DNA of 20,738 nucleotides, taken from an uncultured Oxalobacteraceae bacterium (GTDB lineage: Bacteria; Pseudomonadota; Gammaproteobacteria; Burkholderiales; Burkholderiaceae). Shown here one piece after another: positions 13,359-20,738 of this stretch (position 1 is the stretch's first letter; the number at the start of each line of letters is the position of its first letter). Where the stretch lies: assembly GCA_946479255.1 (NCBI GenBank), contig CAMLFK010000061.1, positions 1 to 20,738 of the forward strand. Direction: 5' to 3'. Both the position numbers and the translations under genes were made by a program. The notes beneath the pieces were generated by a model. The model made no database searches and was not told the DNA's origin. It saw only the letters and a list, made by a program, of their open reading frames with translations.

Positions 13359-16300
13359 CTAGTCCTTCGCCGCGACGGCTGCCGGCTTCACCGCAACCGC
13401 CTTCTTGACCGGCGCCTTCGGCTTGACGGCGGTGCGCGCGGGTGCGGGCGCATCGTCATTCTGGACGGTTGCTGCGGCCGGCGCTGCAGCTGCCGGCTCT
13501 GGTGCCGGCGCCACCGCAGGGCGTGGCGCTGGTGTCGAGGCCTGGCCCGCGCTGGCGATCGCAAAACCGCTGTCGACATCGCGCGCCGTGCCGCGCACCA
13601 CGCCGCCGGCCGCGGCGATCGTCTGCCCACCCGCGGCACTGGTCTCGGTGCTGACCATGGTGGTACGTCCGCCCGAGCTGATGTTGAGCGTGCCGCCGGC
13701 ATCGAAAGAGGCGCCCTGATTGACCGCTTTCGTGCCTGCCTCCAGGCTCAAGCTGCTCGAACCCGACTGGCTTGGCGCATCCGGCTCGGCCGAACTGCGG
13801 GTGCTCTGTCCCTCTGCACCGATCGCGACGCCCACGCTGCTGCTGGTGCTCCTGGCTGTGGTGAAGCTGACGTCGCCTTTGGCCGCCACGGCAATATCGC
13901 CATCCGCCTTGACCTGGGTGCCTTCGAATGCCGCGTTGCCGCCGGCGCTGATGTCGATCGCGCCGGCCCGGATCGTACCGGCCTGCTTGTCGCTGCTGCT
14001 CGACACTCCGGCCGCCAGGCTGAAACTGCCGCCGCGCTCCTGTTCGTCCACGGTCTCGCTGGTCCCGGGCGCCGTCCCTGCGGCCTTGCTTGGCCCGGTG
14101 CTCTGCGTGCTGCTGCCTTCCGCGCCAATCCCGGCTGAGAAGTTGACCGATTCCGAGGTGCTCTCGGCTGCCTTGAAGGTGACGTTGCCATCGGCCTTGA
14201 TCGACGCCGTCCCGGCCGCACTCAGGTCCGTGCCTTCCAGGGTGGTGTTGCCGCCGCTCTTGATCTGCAGATTGCCGCCGCTGGCGACCGAGCCGGCTAC
14301 CGCTTCCGAACTCTTCTCCTTGGCGTAGCTGAACTCGGCGCCGATGCCGCCGCCCTTGCTCTTTGAACTTTCGCCGGTGCTGCTGTCGTTGCTGCTGCCC
14401 TGGCTCATCGACAGGCTGGCCGAGAAGCTGGTCGATTCGCTGCTGCTGGTATTGCGCGCAGCAGCGAAGTCGACATTGCCGCCGGCCGCGATGCTGGTGT
14501 CGCCGCCGCCTTCGACGGCGGTGCCTTCGAAGCGCATGTCCTTGCCGGCCGAGAGGGTCAAGTTGCCGCCGGCGGCGATCCGGCCCGTCACCGCTTCACT
14601 GCTGCTGGTCCGCTCTTTGGAGAAGCCGCCCGAAGCTTCCAGCCCGGCTTCGCTCTCGGAGCCGCCCGCGCTCTTGGTTTTCGATATCGCGATGCTCATC
14701 TCGGCATTGCTCGAATCGCTGGACGAGCTGCTCTCGTTGCGTGCCGCATCGAAGCTCAGCTTGCCGCCCGCGCTGACGCTGGCGTCGCCCGCAGCGGCAA
14801 TGTCGGTGCCCTCAAAGCGCGCATCGCCGGCCGTCTTGATGACCAGCTTGCCGCCTGACTGGATGCTGCCCACCACCGCGGTCGACGAGGAGGAACTGGC
14901 CTGATCAAGACCGAAGCCGCCCGACACGCCACCTTCCACGGCGCTGGTGGCGCTGATGCCGACGTTGGCCGCGGCATTCACGGAGAGGCTGCTCTCGCTG
15001 CTGGACTCGGTATTGCGGGCCGCCTTGAAGTCGATCTCGCCGGCCGCCAGTTCGACCCCGCCGTCGCCGCTGATCTGGGTGCCTTCGAAGGTGGTCTTGC
15101 CGCTCGACGTGCTGCTGACCTTGCCGCCGGTCTTGATGGTCGAGACCACCGCTTCGCTGCTGTTGCTGCGCGACGAACTCTGTTCGTGGCCGTACTCGGC
15201 TTCGATACCGACGCTGGCGCTGGCGCTTGCGCCCGAGGCGCCGGCTTCGGCGTTGGCCTGGGCGTAGGCGCCGATCTTGAGCGAGTTGCTCTCCGACGAG
15301 CTGGTGGAGAAGCTGGTGTTCCGCGCCGCGCGGCTGTCGATGGTGGTGGCCGACTGGGTCAGGTCGCCCGCCGCCTCGATCGCCGTGCCCACATCAAGGA
15401 TGCTGTTTTGCGCCGTGCGCTCGATGTCGCCCGAACCCGAGCGGATGGTCGACACGCGCGCCGTGGTGGTGCCCTCAAGCGACTTCTCGCTGGTGGTTTT
15501 GGCCTGCCAGCCGGCGCCGACCTTGGCGTCGGCCGAGGCCGAGCCGTCGGCGGTGGCGCTGCCGACCGGGCCGCCCAGCATATTCTTTTGCCCTTGCGCG
15601 CCGGCCGACGCGCTGGCCTGGGCGCTGGCGCCGCCGCTGACATACAGGCCCGCGCTGGTGCGGGTGGTACTGGTGCTGCTCACGCTGACGTCGTCGGCCG
15701 CCAGGAACTCCATGTCCTTGGCCTTGAGCGCGACACCCTTGTCGCCACCGATGTCCGAACCCTGCACGGTCAGCTTGTCGGCCGCGTCGACCTTGAGCTT
15801 GCCGCCGGCATTGATGGTGCTGCCGTTATTGACGATATCGAGGGTGTTGGTTTCGGTCGTGGTGACCCTGACCAGATCGATATTGGTATCCGAATTGGCC
15901 GAGGCGCCGGCCTGTGCCTGCGCACTGGCGCTGCCGCCCGCACCCGATCCCTTGGCACTGCCCTGGGCCTGCGCGCCGGCGCTGGCGCTGGCCTGCGCGC
16001 CGTTGTCGGAATCGATGTACAGGCCGATCTGGGTGGTGGTGGTCTTGCTGGTGGTGATGTCGATATCCTGCGAGGCCAGCACCTTGACGTCCTTGGCCTT
16101 GAGATCGACATCGCCGCCGGCGTTGACGTTGGCGCCCTGCAGCACGATGGACTTCTTGGCATCGATGCTGAGATTGTTACCGACTTCGATTTCCGAGCCG
16201 ACCGCGCGCGATTTGTAGCTGGTCGTGGTGGTGGTTTCGGTTTCGGCCAGGGTCAGGCCGACGCTGGCGCTGGCGCCCGCCTCAGAGCCCGCGCCGGCCG

Positions 16301-19300
16301 AGGCTTGCGCGCTGCCGCTCGCCTTACCCTTGCCGGCGGCGCCGCCGGCCGAGGCGCTGGCTTCGGCACCGGCGCCGGCATGGCTGTCGCCGGATGACGA
16401 CAGCTTCAGGAAGGAAGTGGTCGTGGTGGTGGTATTGCTGCGGTCCACATCCTGGCCGGCCAGTACCTGCACATCGGCCGCACCGATGGCGGCGTCGCCG
16501 CCGACCTTGAGCTTGGAGCCCTGCAGGGTCAGGGTGCCGGCCGCATTGAGCGTGGCGTCGCCGCCCACTTCCAGGCTGCTGGCCACATTGCGGCCCTTGA
16601 AGGCGTCGGTGGTGGTGGTGGTGGTGCCGTACACGCCGCCGCCCACGCCCAGGCCGCTGCGGCTGGACGAGATGGACGTTTCAACCGTGTCCTGGCGCGA
16701 GATCAGGTTCACCTGGCCGCCCGCATCCAGGTCCAGCTTGCCACCGACCTTGACGGCCGAGCCGGCGATGGTGGTATCGCCACCGCTCTTGATCTTGAGG
16801 TTGCCGCCGGTTTCCATGCTGGCGCCGATGTTGGTGGCGGTGGCGGTGTGGGTCGAGCTGCTCGAGCCGGACAGGCCCCACAGGCCTTGCGAAGCCTTGT
16901 AGGTGGCATCCGAGCTCTTGTCGACGATGGTGTCGAAGGTGACGCTGCCGCCGGCCGCCAGGCTGGCGTCGCCGCCGGCCTTGATGCTGGCGCCCTTGAC
17001 GCTGATGTCGCGCGCGGCGTCCAGGCTGAGCGTACCGGTGCTCTCGATGCTGCCGGCCGCGCCGATCACGGTGCGCGAAAAGTCCTTGCCGCCGCGAGTT
17101 TCGGCCAGCGTTTCGTTGATGATGCTGCCGCCCGCTTTGATCGACACGTCGCCGCCCTTGATCTTGCCGCCGGTGTTGCGCAGGTCGCCCTCGGTGGTAA
17201 TCGCCAGCTGGTCGGCCACGATGGTGCCGCCCTTGTTTTCGAGCGTCCCGGCCTTGATGCTGGAATTGGTGGCGGCCATCACGGCGCCGCTTTCGATGGC
17301 GTCCTTGGTGCTTTGGGCCAGGTAGACCACCGGCACCAGCACTTTCTGGCCGCCGACCACCTGTTCCACCATCCACACCATGTCTTCTTTCAGATCGGCG
17401 GCCTGTTCGGCCGACAGCGGCTGGCCCAGCGACAGGCCCATGGTGCCGGCCATGCCGGCGGCGTTTTCCATCAGCGCCTTGATCTGCGCCGCTTCGTTTT
17501 TCTGGCCCTTGATGATGTTGTTGCCGGTCTGGGCGACCAGCTGGTCGCGAATCAGCTTGGCTTCGTAGTTGGCGTCGCCAAGGCGCTTTTGCTGCTTGTC
17601 CGGATCGATGCCGAGCAGCTGGGACAGATAGCTCGAACCGACCGAATTGCTGCCCGCGCCAAACAGCGGATTGGTCTCGACCAGGAACTCCGAGGCCGGG
17701 TTCTTGGCGGTGACGAAGTAACCGTTCGGATTGGTCGGCAGGGCCAGGTTCAGGCCGGTGAAGCTGAGGCCTTTTGCCGCCGCCACATTGACCGCGAGGC
17801 TGGCGCCGGACAGGCCGCCGGCGTTCGGCGCCGCGGCCGGCGCGACCTTGGCGCCGCCCACCGCACCGAAGCCGATGCCGGCGCTCGGGGTGACGCTGGC
17901 GCCCGCCGCGCCGGCCACGCTGGCCGCGCCGGCGCCTGCCACGCTGGTGGCGCTGGCGCTGCGGGTGTAGGGCGAACCGAGGTTGCGCAGGCTGCCGCCG
18001 GAAAACACCAGGTTGGTCGCGTACACGCCGGCGCTCCAGATCTGGATCGTGGTGCGGCCGGTTTCCAGGCCAAACGAGCTGCCCTGGGCGCCGCCTTCGC
18101 TGCCGGCGCTGCCGCCGAAGCAGCCGCCGTCGTTGCAGCCGAACTGGCTGCCGTCGGTCGGGTAGCGGTAGTCGTAGTTGAGCGAACCGAAGGTGCTGTC
18201 GGTCTTGTAGATGCGCCAGCGGCGCGCATAGGTGATCTGGTCGAGGTGCATGTCGACGTTGGTGAAGCTGCCGCTGCCGCTGATGTTGATGTTCGGTGCG
18301 GAGATCAGCGAGGCGCGGTTGACCCCGGCGCCGCCGTAGTTCAGGTTGATGGTGCCGCCGGCGATGATCTGGCCCTTCTGCACCGGCATGGCGCTGTCGA
18401 GCCCCTCGGTGACGGTGTAGTTCTGGGCACGCACCCACAGGTGGTCGCAGTAGTCGCCGAAGATATTGCAGTTATAGTCGCCCGAGTCGTGCGGCGTGGT
18501 CGCGCCGTCGTAGACGGTCGAGGCGACCACGATGGTGGGCATGCCGCCGGTCGGCAGGTTGTTGAAGGCGGTGGTGGTGCTGATGCTGGTGTCGCCGGTG
18601 GCGATGACGGTGTTGTAGTTGTCGAAGGTGGCCGCGCCCAGCACGATATTGGTGGCGTCCAGCGTGCCGCTGCTGGTGTTGACGATGGTCTGCCCGGTTG
18701 CCGTCAGGGTCAGCGTGTCGCCCGCATACAAGGCGCCGGCATTGCCGATACCGCTGGTGGCGCTGGTCAGGTTCAGCTTGGCCAGCGAAGAGATGCCGGC
18801 GGTGTTGCTGTTATCGATGCGGGGCGCGGCGATGGCCAGGTCGCCGCCGCCGTGGATCGCCCCCTCGTTGGTCAGTGTGGCGGTGGCCGCGATGCTGCTG
18901 GCGCTGCCGTCGATGCCGAGCAGGATCACCGCGCCGCTGCCCTGGTTGGCCAGCGTGCCGCTGGCGAGCGTGCCGGCGCCCATGGCCTGCAGGCGGCCCT
19001 GGTTGAGCAGGACGCCGCTGTCGATGCGCACGGCTTCGCCCAGCAGGGTGGCGCCGCTGCTGTTGTGCAGCTGGTCCACCGGCGTGGCGGCGGAGCCGAG
19101 CGTCAGGGCGCCGGCCGCTTGTACCCGGCCATCGTTGCTCAGGTCGAAGCCGCCGGCGCCGCTGATGGCCAGCGCTTGCTGGCCGACGATCTTGCTGGCC
19201 GCGCCGGTATTGTTGAGCGCGGTGGCGACCTGAATGGCGAGCGCGCCATCGGCCAGGATCTGGCCGCTGTTGTCGAGCGCGCCGGTGCTGCTGGCCAGGC

Positions 19301-20738
19301 TGGCGGCGGCGCTGGCCTGTACCGAGCCGCTGTTACCGATCGAGGCCGCCTGCAGCGTCAGGGCGGCGGAACCGGTGGTCTCGATCACATGGCTGTTGAG
19401 GAGCGCGCCGATCGCGGTAACAGCCAGGCTGCCGCCGGCTCCGACCGCGCCGCTGTTGGTGAAACTGGCGCCGTGCGCGTTCAGATCCGCGTCGGACATC
19501 AGCAGGCTGGCCGCACCGTTATTGTTGAGTGCGGCCGCGGCGGTCAGGCCGAGCTTGCCCCCGGCGAGTATCTGGCCGCTGTTGTCGATGGCGCCGCTGG
19601 TGCTGGCCAGACTGGCCGCGCCCAGCGCCTGCACTGTGCCCTGGTTGCCGATCGATGCGCCGCTCAGCGTGACGGCGGCGCCGGCGCTGCGGTTCTGGAT
19701 CACGGAGCGGTTGACCAGGCTGCTGGTGGCGTTCATGGTCAGACTGGTCCCGGCCTGCACCGCGCCGCTATTGTCGATGCTGGCGCCGCGCGCAGTGAGC
19801 GTCGCCAGCGCCAGCAAGCGCGCACCGGAGCCGTTGTACAAGGCCTGGTTGGCAGTCAGGTTCAGGTGTCCCCCCGCCTGGATATCGCCGGCGTTGGCGA
19901 TCGCGCCGCTGGACGCCCTGATGGCGGCATCGCCTGCCGACTGCACCGTGCCGCTGTTGTCGACCGCGCCGGCGAGCAGCGCCAGCGTGGCGCCAGGCGC
20001 CAGAGTGAGCATGGTCGAGCGGTTCGACAGCAGGCCGCTGGCGCCGATGGAGAGCGAGTTCTCGGCCTGGACGGCGCCGAAGTTGTCGAAGGTCGCGCTT
20101 GCGCTATGCAGGCTGGTACCGGCCAGCAGCACGCCCGATCCGCCATTGAAGATGTCTTTTGCGGCGTTGAGGCTCAAGGCCGTGGCGGCCGTGACCTGGC
20201 CACTGTTGGCGAGCGTGCCGCCGCTGTAGAGCGTGGCCGTGCCGCCCCCTTGGACGGTGCCGCTGTTGTCGATCCCGGCCGCGGTCAGGCTCAGCGCAGC
20301 GCCCTGCTCGCGGGTCGACAGCAGGCCGCGATTGTCGAGCCCACCGGTCGCGTCGACCGTCAGCGCACTCGCTGCCTGCACGCCACCGTCGTTCTGGAAC
20401 GCCGCGGCGCGCAAGGTCATGGCGCTTTGCGCCAGCATCACGCTGGCCGCGCCGCTGTTGTGCAGCTGGCCGGCGGCGCTGACGCCCAGGTCGGCGCCGG
20501 CCAGCAGTTTGCCGCTGTTCTCCAGGGTGCCCGCGCTGCTCAGCGTCGCCATGCCGGCAGCTTGCACCGTGCCGCTGTTGGCAATCGCCGCGCCCTGCAG
20601 CGCCAGCGTGCCGGCGGCATCGAGATTCTGCAGGGCGCCGCTGTTGTTCAGGGTATCGGTGGTGGTCACGGACAGGCTGGTGCCGGCCTGCACCGTACCG
20701 GCATTGTCCAGGGTGGCGCTCTTGAGCGTCACTTCAGT
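13359..20738 (-). CDS. Giant filamentous-haemagglutinin-type (two-partner secretion) exoprotein, N-terminus beyond window
   Basis: The frame is open for 2459 residues up to the right edge; the signal peptide and TPS secretion domain are not visible. The protein is Ser/Ala/Gly/Thr/Asn-rich, as expected for a long beta-helix fibre. Residues are counted from the GTG codon at 20732. In order: FHA-like (L/I)DNSGTVQA repeats to about 730, with regular superrepeats at 8-528; a non-repetitive island with four cysteines (18120-18470); a block starting KRLGDANYEAKLIRDQ and ending VPVVYLAQ (about 17590-17310), conserved in FhaB/CdiA proteins; haemagglutinin repeats with Ala/Ser/Gly tracts; five FEGT/AARN repeats; and a Pro/Ala/Lys-rich tail ending VAAKD. 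No C-terminal toxin and no immunity gene are seen, so an adhesin/biofilm role is favoured over contact-dependent inhibition. It needs a TpsB transporter, not present here. Confidence 0.9.
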   Translation of the reverse strand, partial: TEVTLKSATLDNAGTVQAGTSLSVTTTDTLNNSGALQNLDAAGTLALQGAAIANSGTVQAAGMATLSSAGTLENSGKLLAGADLGVSAAGQLHNSGAASVMLAQSAMTLRAAAFQNDGGVQAASALTVDATGGLDNRGLLSTREQGAALSLTAAGIDNSGTVQGGGTATLYSGGTLANSGQVTAATALSLNAAKDIFNGGSGVLLAGTSLHSASATFDNFGAVQAENSLSIGASGLLSNRSTMLTLAPGATLALLAGAVDNSGTVQSAGDAAIRASSGAIANAGDIQAGGHLNLTANQALYNGSGARLLALATLTARGASIDNSGAVQAGTSLTMNATSSLVNRSVIQNRSAGAAVTLSGASIGNQGTVQALGAASLASTSGAIDNSGQILAGGKLGLTAAAALNNNGAASLLMSDADLNAHGASFTNSGAVGAGGSLAVTAIGALLNSHVIETTGSAALTLQAASIGNSGSVQASAAASLASSTGALDNSGQILADGALAIQVATALNNTGAASKIVGQQALAISGAGGFDLSNDGRVQAAGALTLGSAATPVDQLHNSSGATLLGEAVRIDSGVLLNQGRLQAMGAGTLASGTLANQGSGAVILLGIDGSASSIAATATLTNEGAIHGGGDLAIAAPRIDNSNTAGISSLAKLNLTSATSGIGNAGALYAGDTLTLTATGQTIVNTSSGTLDATNIVLGAATFDNYNTVIATGDTSISTTTAFNNLPTGGMPTIVVASTVYDGATTPHDSGDYNCNIFGDYCDHLWVRAQNYTVTEGLDSAMPVQKGQIIAGGTINLNYGGAGVNRASLISAPNINISGSGSFTNVDMHLDQITYARRWRIYKTDSTFGSLNYDYRYPTDGSQFGCNDGGCFGGSAGSEGGAQGSSFGLETGRTTIQIWSAGVYATNLVFSGGSLRNLGSPYTRSASATSVAGAGAASVAGAAGASVTPSAGIGFGAVGGAKVAPAAAPNAGGLSGASLAVNVAAAKGLSFTGLNLALPTNPNGYFVTAKNPASEFLVETNPLFGAGSNSVGSSYLSQLLGIDPDKQQKRLGDANYEAKLIRDQLVAQTGNNIIKGQKNEAAQIKALMENAAGMAGTMGLSLGQPLSAEQAADLKEDMVWMVEQVVGGQKVLVPVVYLAQSTKDAIESGAVMAATNSSIKAGTLENKGGTIVADQLAITTEGDLRNTGGKIKGGDVSIKAGGSIINETLAETRGGKDFSRTVIGAAGSIESTGTLSLDAARDISVKGASIKAGGDASLAAGGSVTFDTIVDKSSDATYKASQGLWGLSGSSSSTHTATATNIGASMETGGNLKIKSGGDTTIAGSAVKVGGKLDLDAGGQVNLISRQDTVETSISSSRSGLGVGGGVYGTTTTTTDAFKGRNVASSLEVGGDATLNAAGTLTLQGSKLKVGGDAAIGAADVQVLAGQDVDRSNTTTTTTSFLKLSSSGDSHAGAGAEASASAGGAAGKGKASGSAQASAGAGSEAGASASVGLTLAETETTTTTSYKSRAVGSEIEVGNNLSIDAKKSIVLQGANVNAGGDVDLKAKDVKVLASQDIDITTSKTTTTQIGLYIDSDNGAQASASAGAQAQGSAKGSGAGGSASAQAQAGASANSDTNIDLVRVTTTETNTLDIVNNGSTINAGGKLKVDAADKLTVQGSDIGGDKGVALKAKDMEFLAADDVSVSSTSTTRTSAGLYVSGGASAQASASAGAQGQKNMLGGPVGSATADGSASADAKVGAGWQAKTTSEKSLEGTTTARVSTIRSGSGDIERTAQNSILDVGTAIEAAGDLTQSATTIDSRAARNTSFSTSSSESNSLKIGAYAQANAEAGASGASASASVGIEAEYGHEQSSSRSNSSEAVVSTIKTGGKVSSTSSGKTTFEGTQISGDGGVELAAGEIDFKAARNTESSSESSLSVNAAANVGISATSAVEGGVSGGFGLDQASSSSSTAVVGSIQSGGKLVIKTAGDARFEGTDIAAAGDASVSAGGKLSFDAARNESSSSSDSSNAEMSIAISKTKSAGGSESEAGLEASGGFSKERTSSSEAVTGRIAAGGNLTLSAGKDMRFEGTAVEGGGDTSIAAGGNVDFAAARNTSSSESTSFSASLSMSQGSSNDSSTGESSKSKGGGIGAEFSYAKEKSSEAVAGSVASGGNLQIKSGGNTTLEGTDLSAAGTASIKADGNVTFKAAESTSESVNFSAGIGAEGSSTQSTGPSKAAGTAPGTSETVDEQERGGSFSLAAGVSSSSDKQAGTIRAGAIDISAGGNAAFEGTQVKADGDIAVAAKGDVSFTTARSTSSSVGVAIGAEGQSTRSSAEPDAPSQSGSSSLSLEAGTKAVNQGASFDAGGTLNISSGGRTTMVSTETSAAGGQTIAAAGGVVRGTARDVDSGFAIASAGQASTPAPRPAVAPAPEPAAAAPAAATVQNDDAPAPARTAVKPKAPVKKAVAVKPAAVAAKD
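13362..13547 (-). other. Pro/Ala/Lys-rich C-terminal tail of the exoprotein
   Basis: About 60 residues at the C-terminus are dominated by Pro, Ala and Val and become Lys-rich at the very end (KPKAPVKKAVAVKP). It is low-complexity and probably extended. FhaB has a proline-rich region before its cleaved C-terminus, but nothing follows the tail here. Confidence 0.7.
13840..15145 (-). repeat. Five FEGT/AARN protein repeats in the exoprotein
   Basis: Each copy reads roughly SGGxLxIxxxGxxxFEGTxIxAxGDxxxxAxG, then FxAARN followed by Ser-rich sequence. I count five copies; those measured have periods of 91, 95, 97 and about 103 residues. The last two copies degrade (KAAEST, TTARST). This matches the haemagglutinin-repeat class of FHA/CdiA proteins. 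Confidence 0.8.
15200..16395 (-). repeat. Four Ala/Ser/Gly low-complexity tracts between Thr-rich haemagglutinin repeats
   Basis: Tracts rich in ASASAGAQAQ-like sequence centre near 16330, 15950, 15575 and 15235, so they recur about every 340-380 nt. The first three repeat units place a Thr-rich run, a VGG/AGG-L-LQGS-x-GGD-KA-DVKVLA core and then the Ala/Ser/Gly tract. Confidence 0.7.
19149..20711 (-). repeat. Five tandem copies of a ~104-residue superrepeat
   Basis: The repeats alternate between a short unit of 41-42 residues (FDNSGAVQAGTSL-like, ending GAALTLxAAS) and a long unit of 61-64 residues (IDNSGTVQAxG, then GAIDNSGQILAGG, then ALNNxGAASLL). Paired lengths are 104, 103, 104, 105 and 105 residues. 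The first visible pair starts almost at the window edge, so further copies are likely outside. Confidence 0.8.

Noticed and set aside
13359..13700. A contact-dependent inhibition toxin at the exoprotein C-terminus
   Set aside because: The end is low-complexity Pro/Ala/Lys sequence, no pretoxin motif such as VENN is seen, and no small immunity gene follows.
15186..16397. 403-codon plus-strand open frame with Gly/Arg/Ala-rich product opposite the exoprotein
   Set aside because: It mirrors the Ala/Ser/Gly tracts of the real minus-strand frame and has no recognisable domain or ribosome site.

Overview
The window is high-GC, gene-dense bacterial DNA. Codon use, protein similarity recalled from memory and gene content suggest a betaproteobacterium of the Oxalobacteraceae type (Massilia/Duganella/Janthinobacterium-like). 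This taxonomic guess is an inference and was not searched. No tRNA, rRNA, CRISPR array, transposase or plasmid function was seen.

Positions 1-9701 hold eight same-strand genes on the minus strand. Read 5' to 3' they are a LacI-family repressor, a Tat-exported GH3 beta-xylosidase, an AraC-type XylR, a shortened mutarotase-like protein, XylX, XylB, XylC and XylD, the last cut by the left edge. After a 209-nt gap behind the lacI-type gene, spacing is tight: 26 nt, an 11-nt overlap, 95 nt, 71 nt, an ATGA overlap, then 2 nt. The last four encode the oxidative (Weimberg) route from D-xylose through xylonolactone, xylonate and 2-keto-3-deoxyxylonate to 2-oxoglutarate semialdehyde. The final semialdehyde dehydrogenase and any transporter are not in the window.

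Positions 9702-10003 are a divergent control region. It holds three GCGC-centred imperfect palindromes of LacI-operator type. One overlaps the predicted start point of the lacI-type gene, one overlaps that of the alpha-glucuronidase gene, and one lies in the alpha-glucuronidase leader. Positions 10004-13321 on the plus strand encode a GH67 alpha-glucuronidase (Sec signal) and a GH10 xylanase (Tat signal). Together with the GH3 enzyme these would trim glucuronoxylan oligosaccharides to free xylose in the periplasm, for oxidation by XylB in the cytoplasm.

Positions 13359-20738 on the minus strand hold one giant open frame, converging on the xylanase gene across a GC-rich hairpin. It encodes at least 2459 residues of a filamentous-haemagglutinin-type two-partner-secretion exoprotein, with its N-terminus beyond the right edge. 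It has a regular superrepeat of about 104 residues, a non-repetitive island with the only four cysteines, a conserved FHA/CdiA-type block, further repeats with Ala/Ser/Gly tracts, and a Pro/Ala/Lys-rich C-terminal tail. No recognisable toxin domain is present.

No wholly new system is demonstrated. The most unusual items are the mutarotase-like protein that has lost several expected catalytic residues, an Escherichia-type XylR placed in a Weimberg operon beside a LacI regulator, the three-operator divergent promoter, and the domain architecture of the adhesin.
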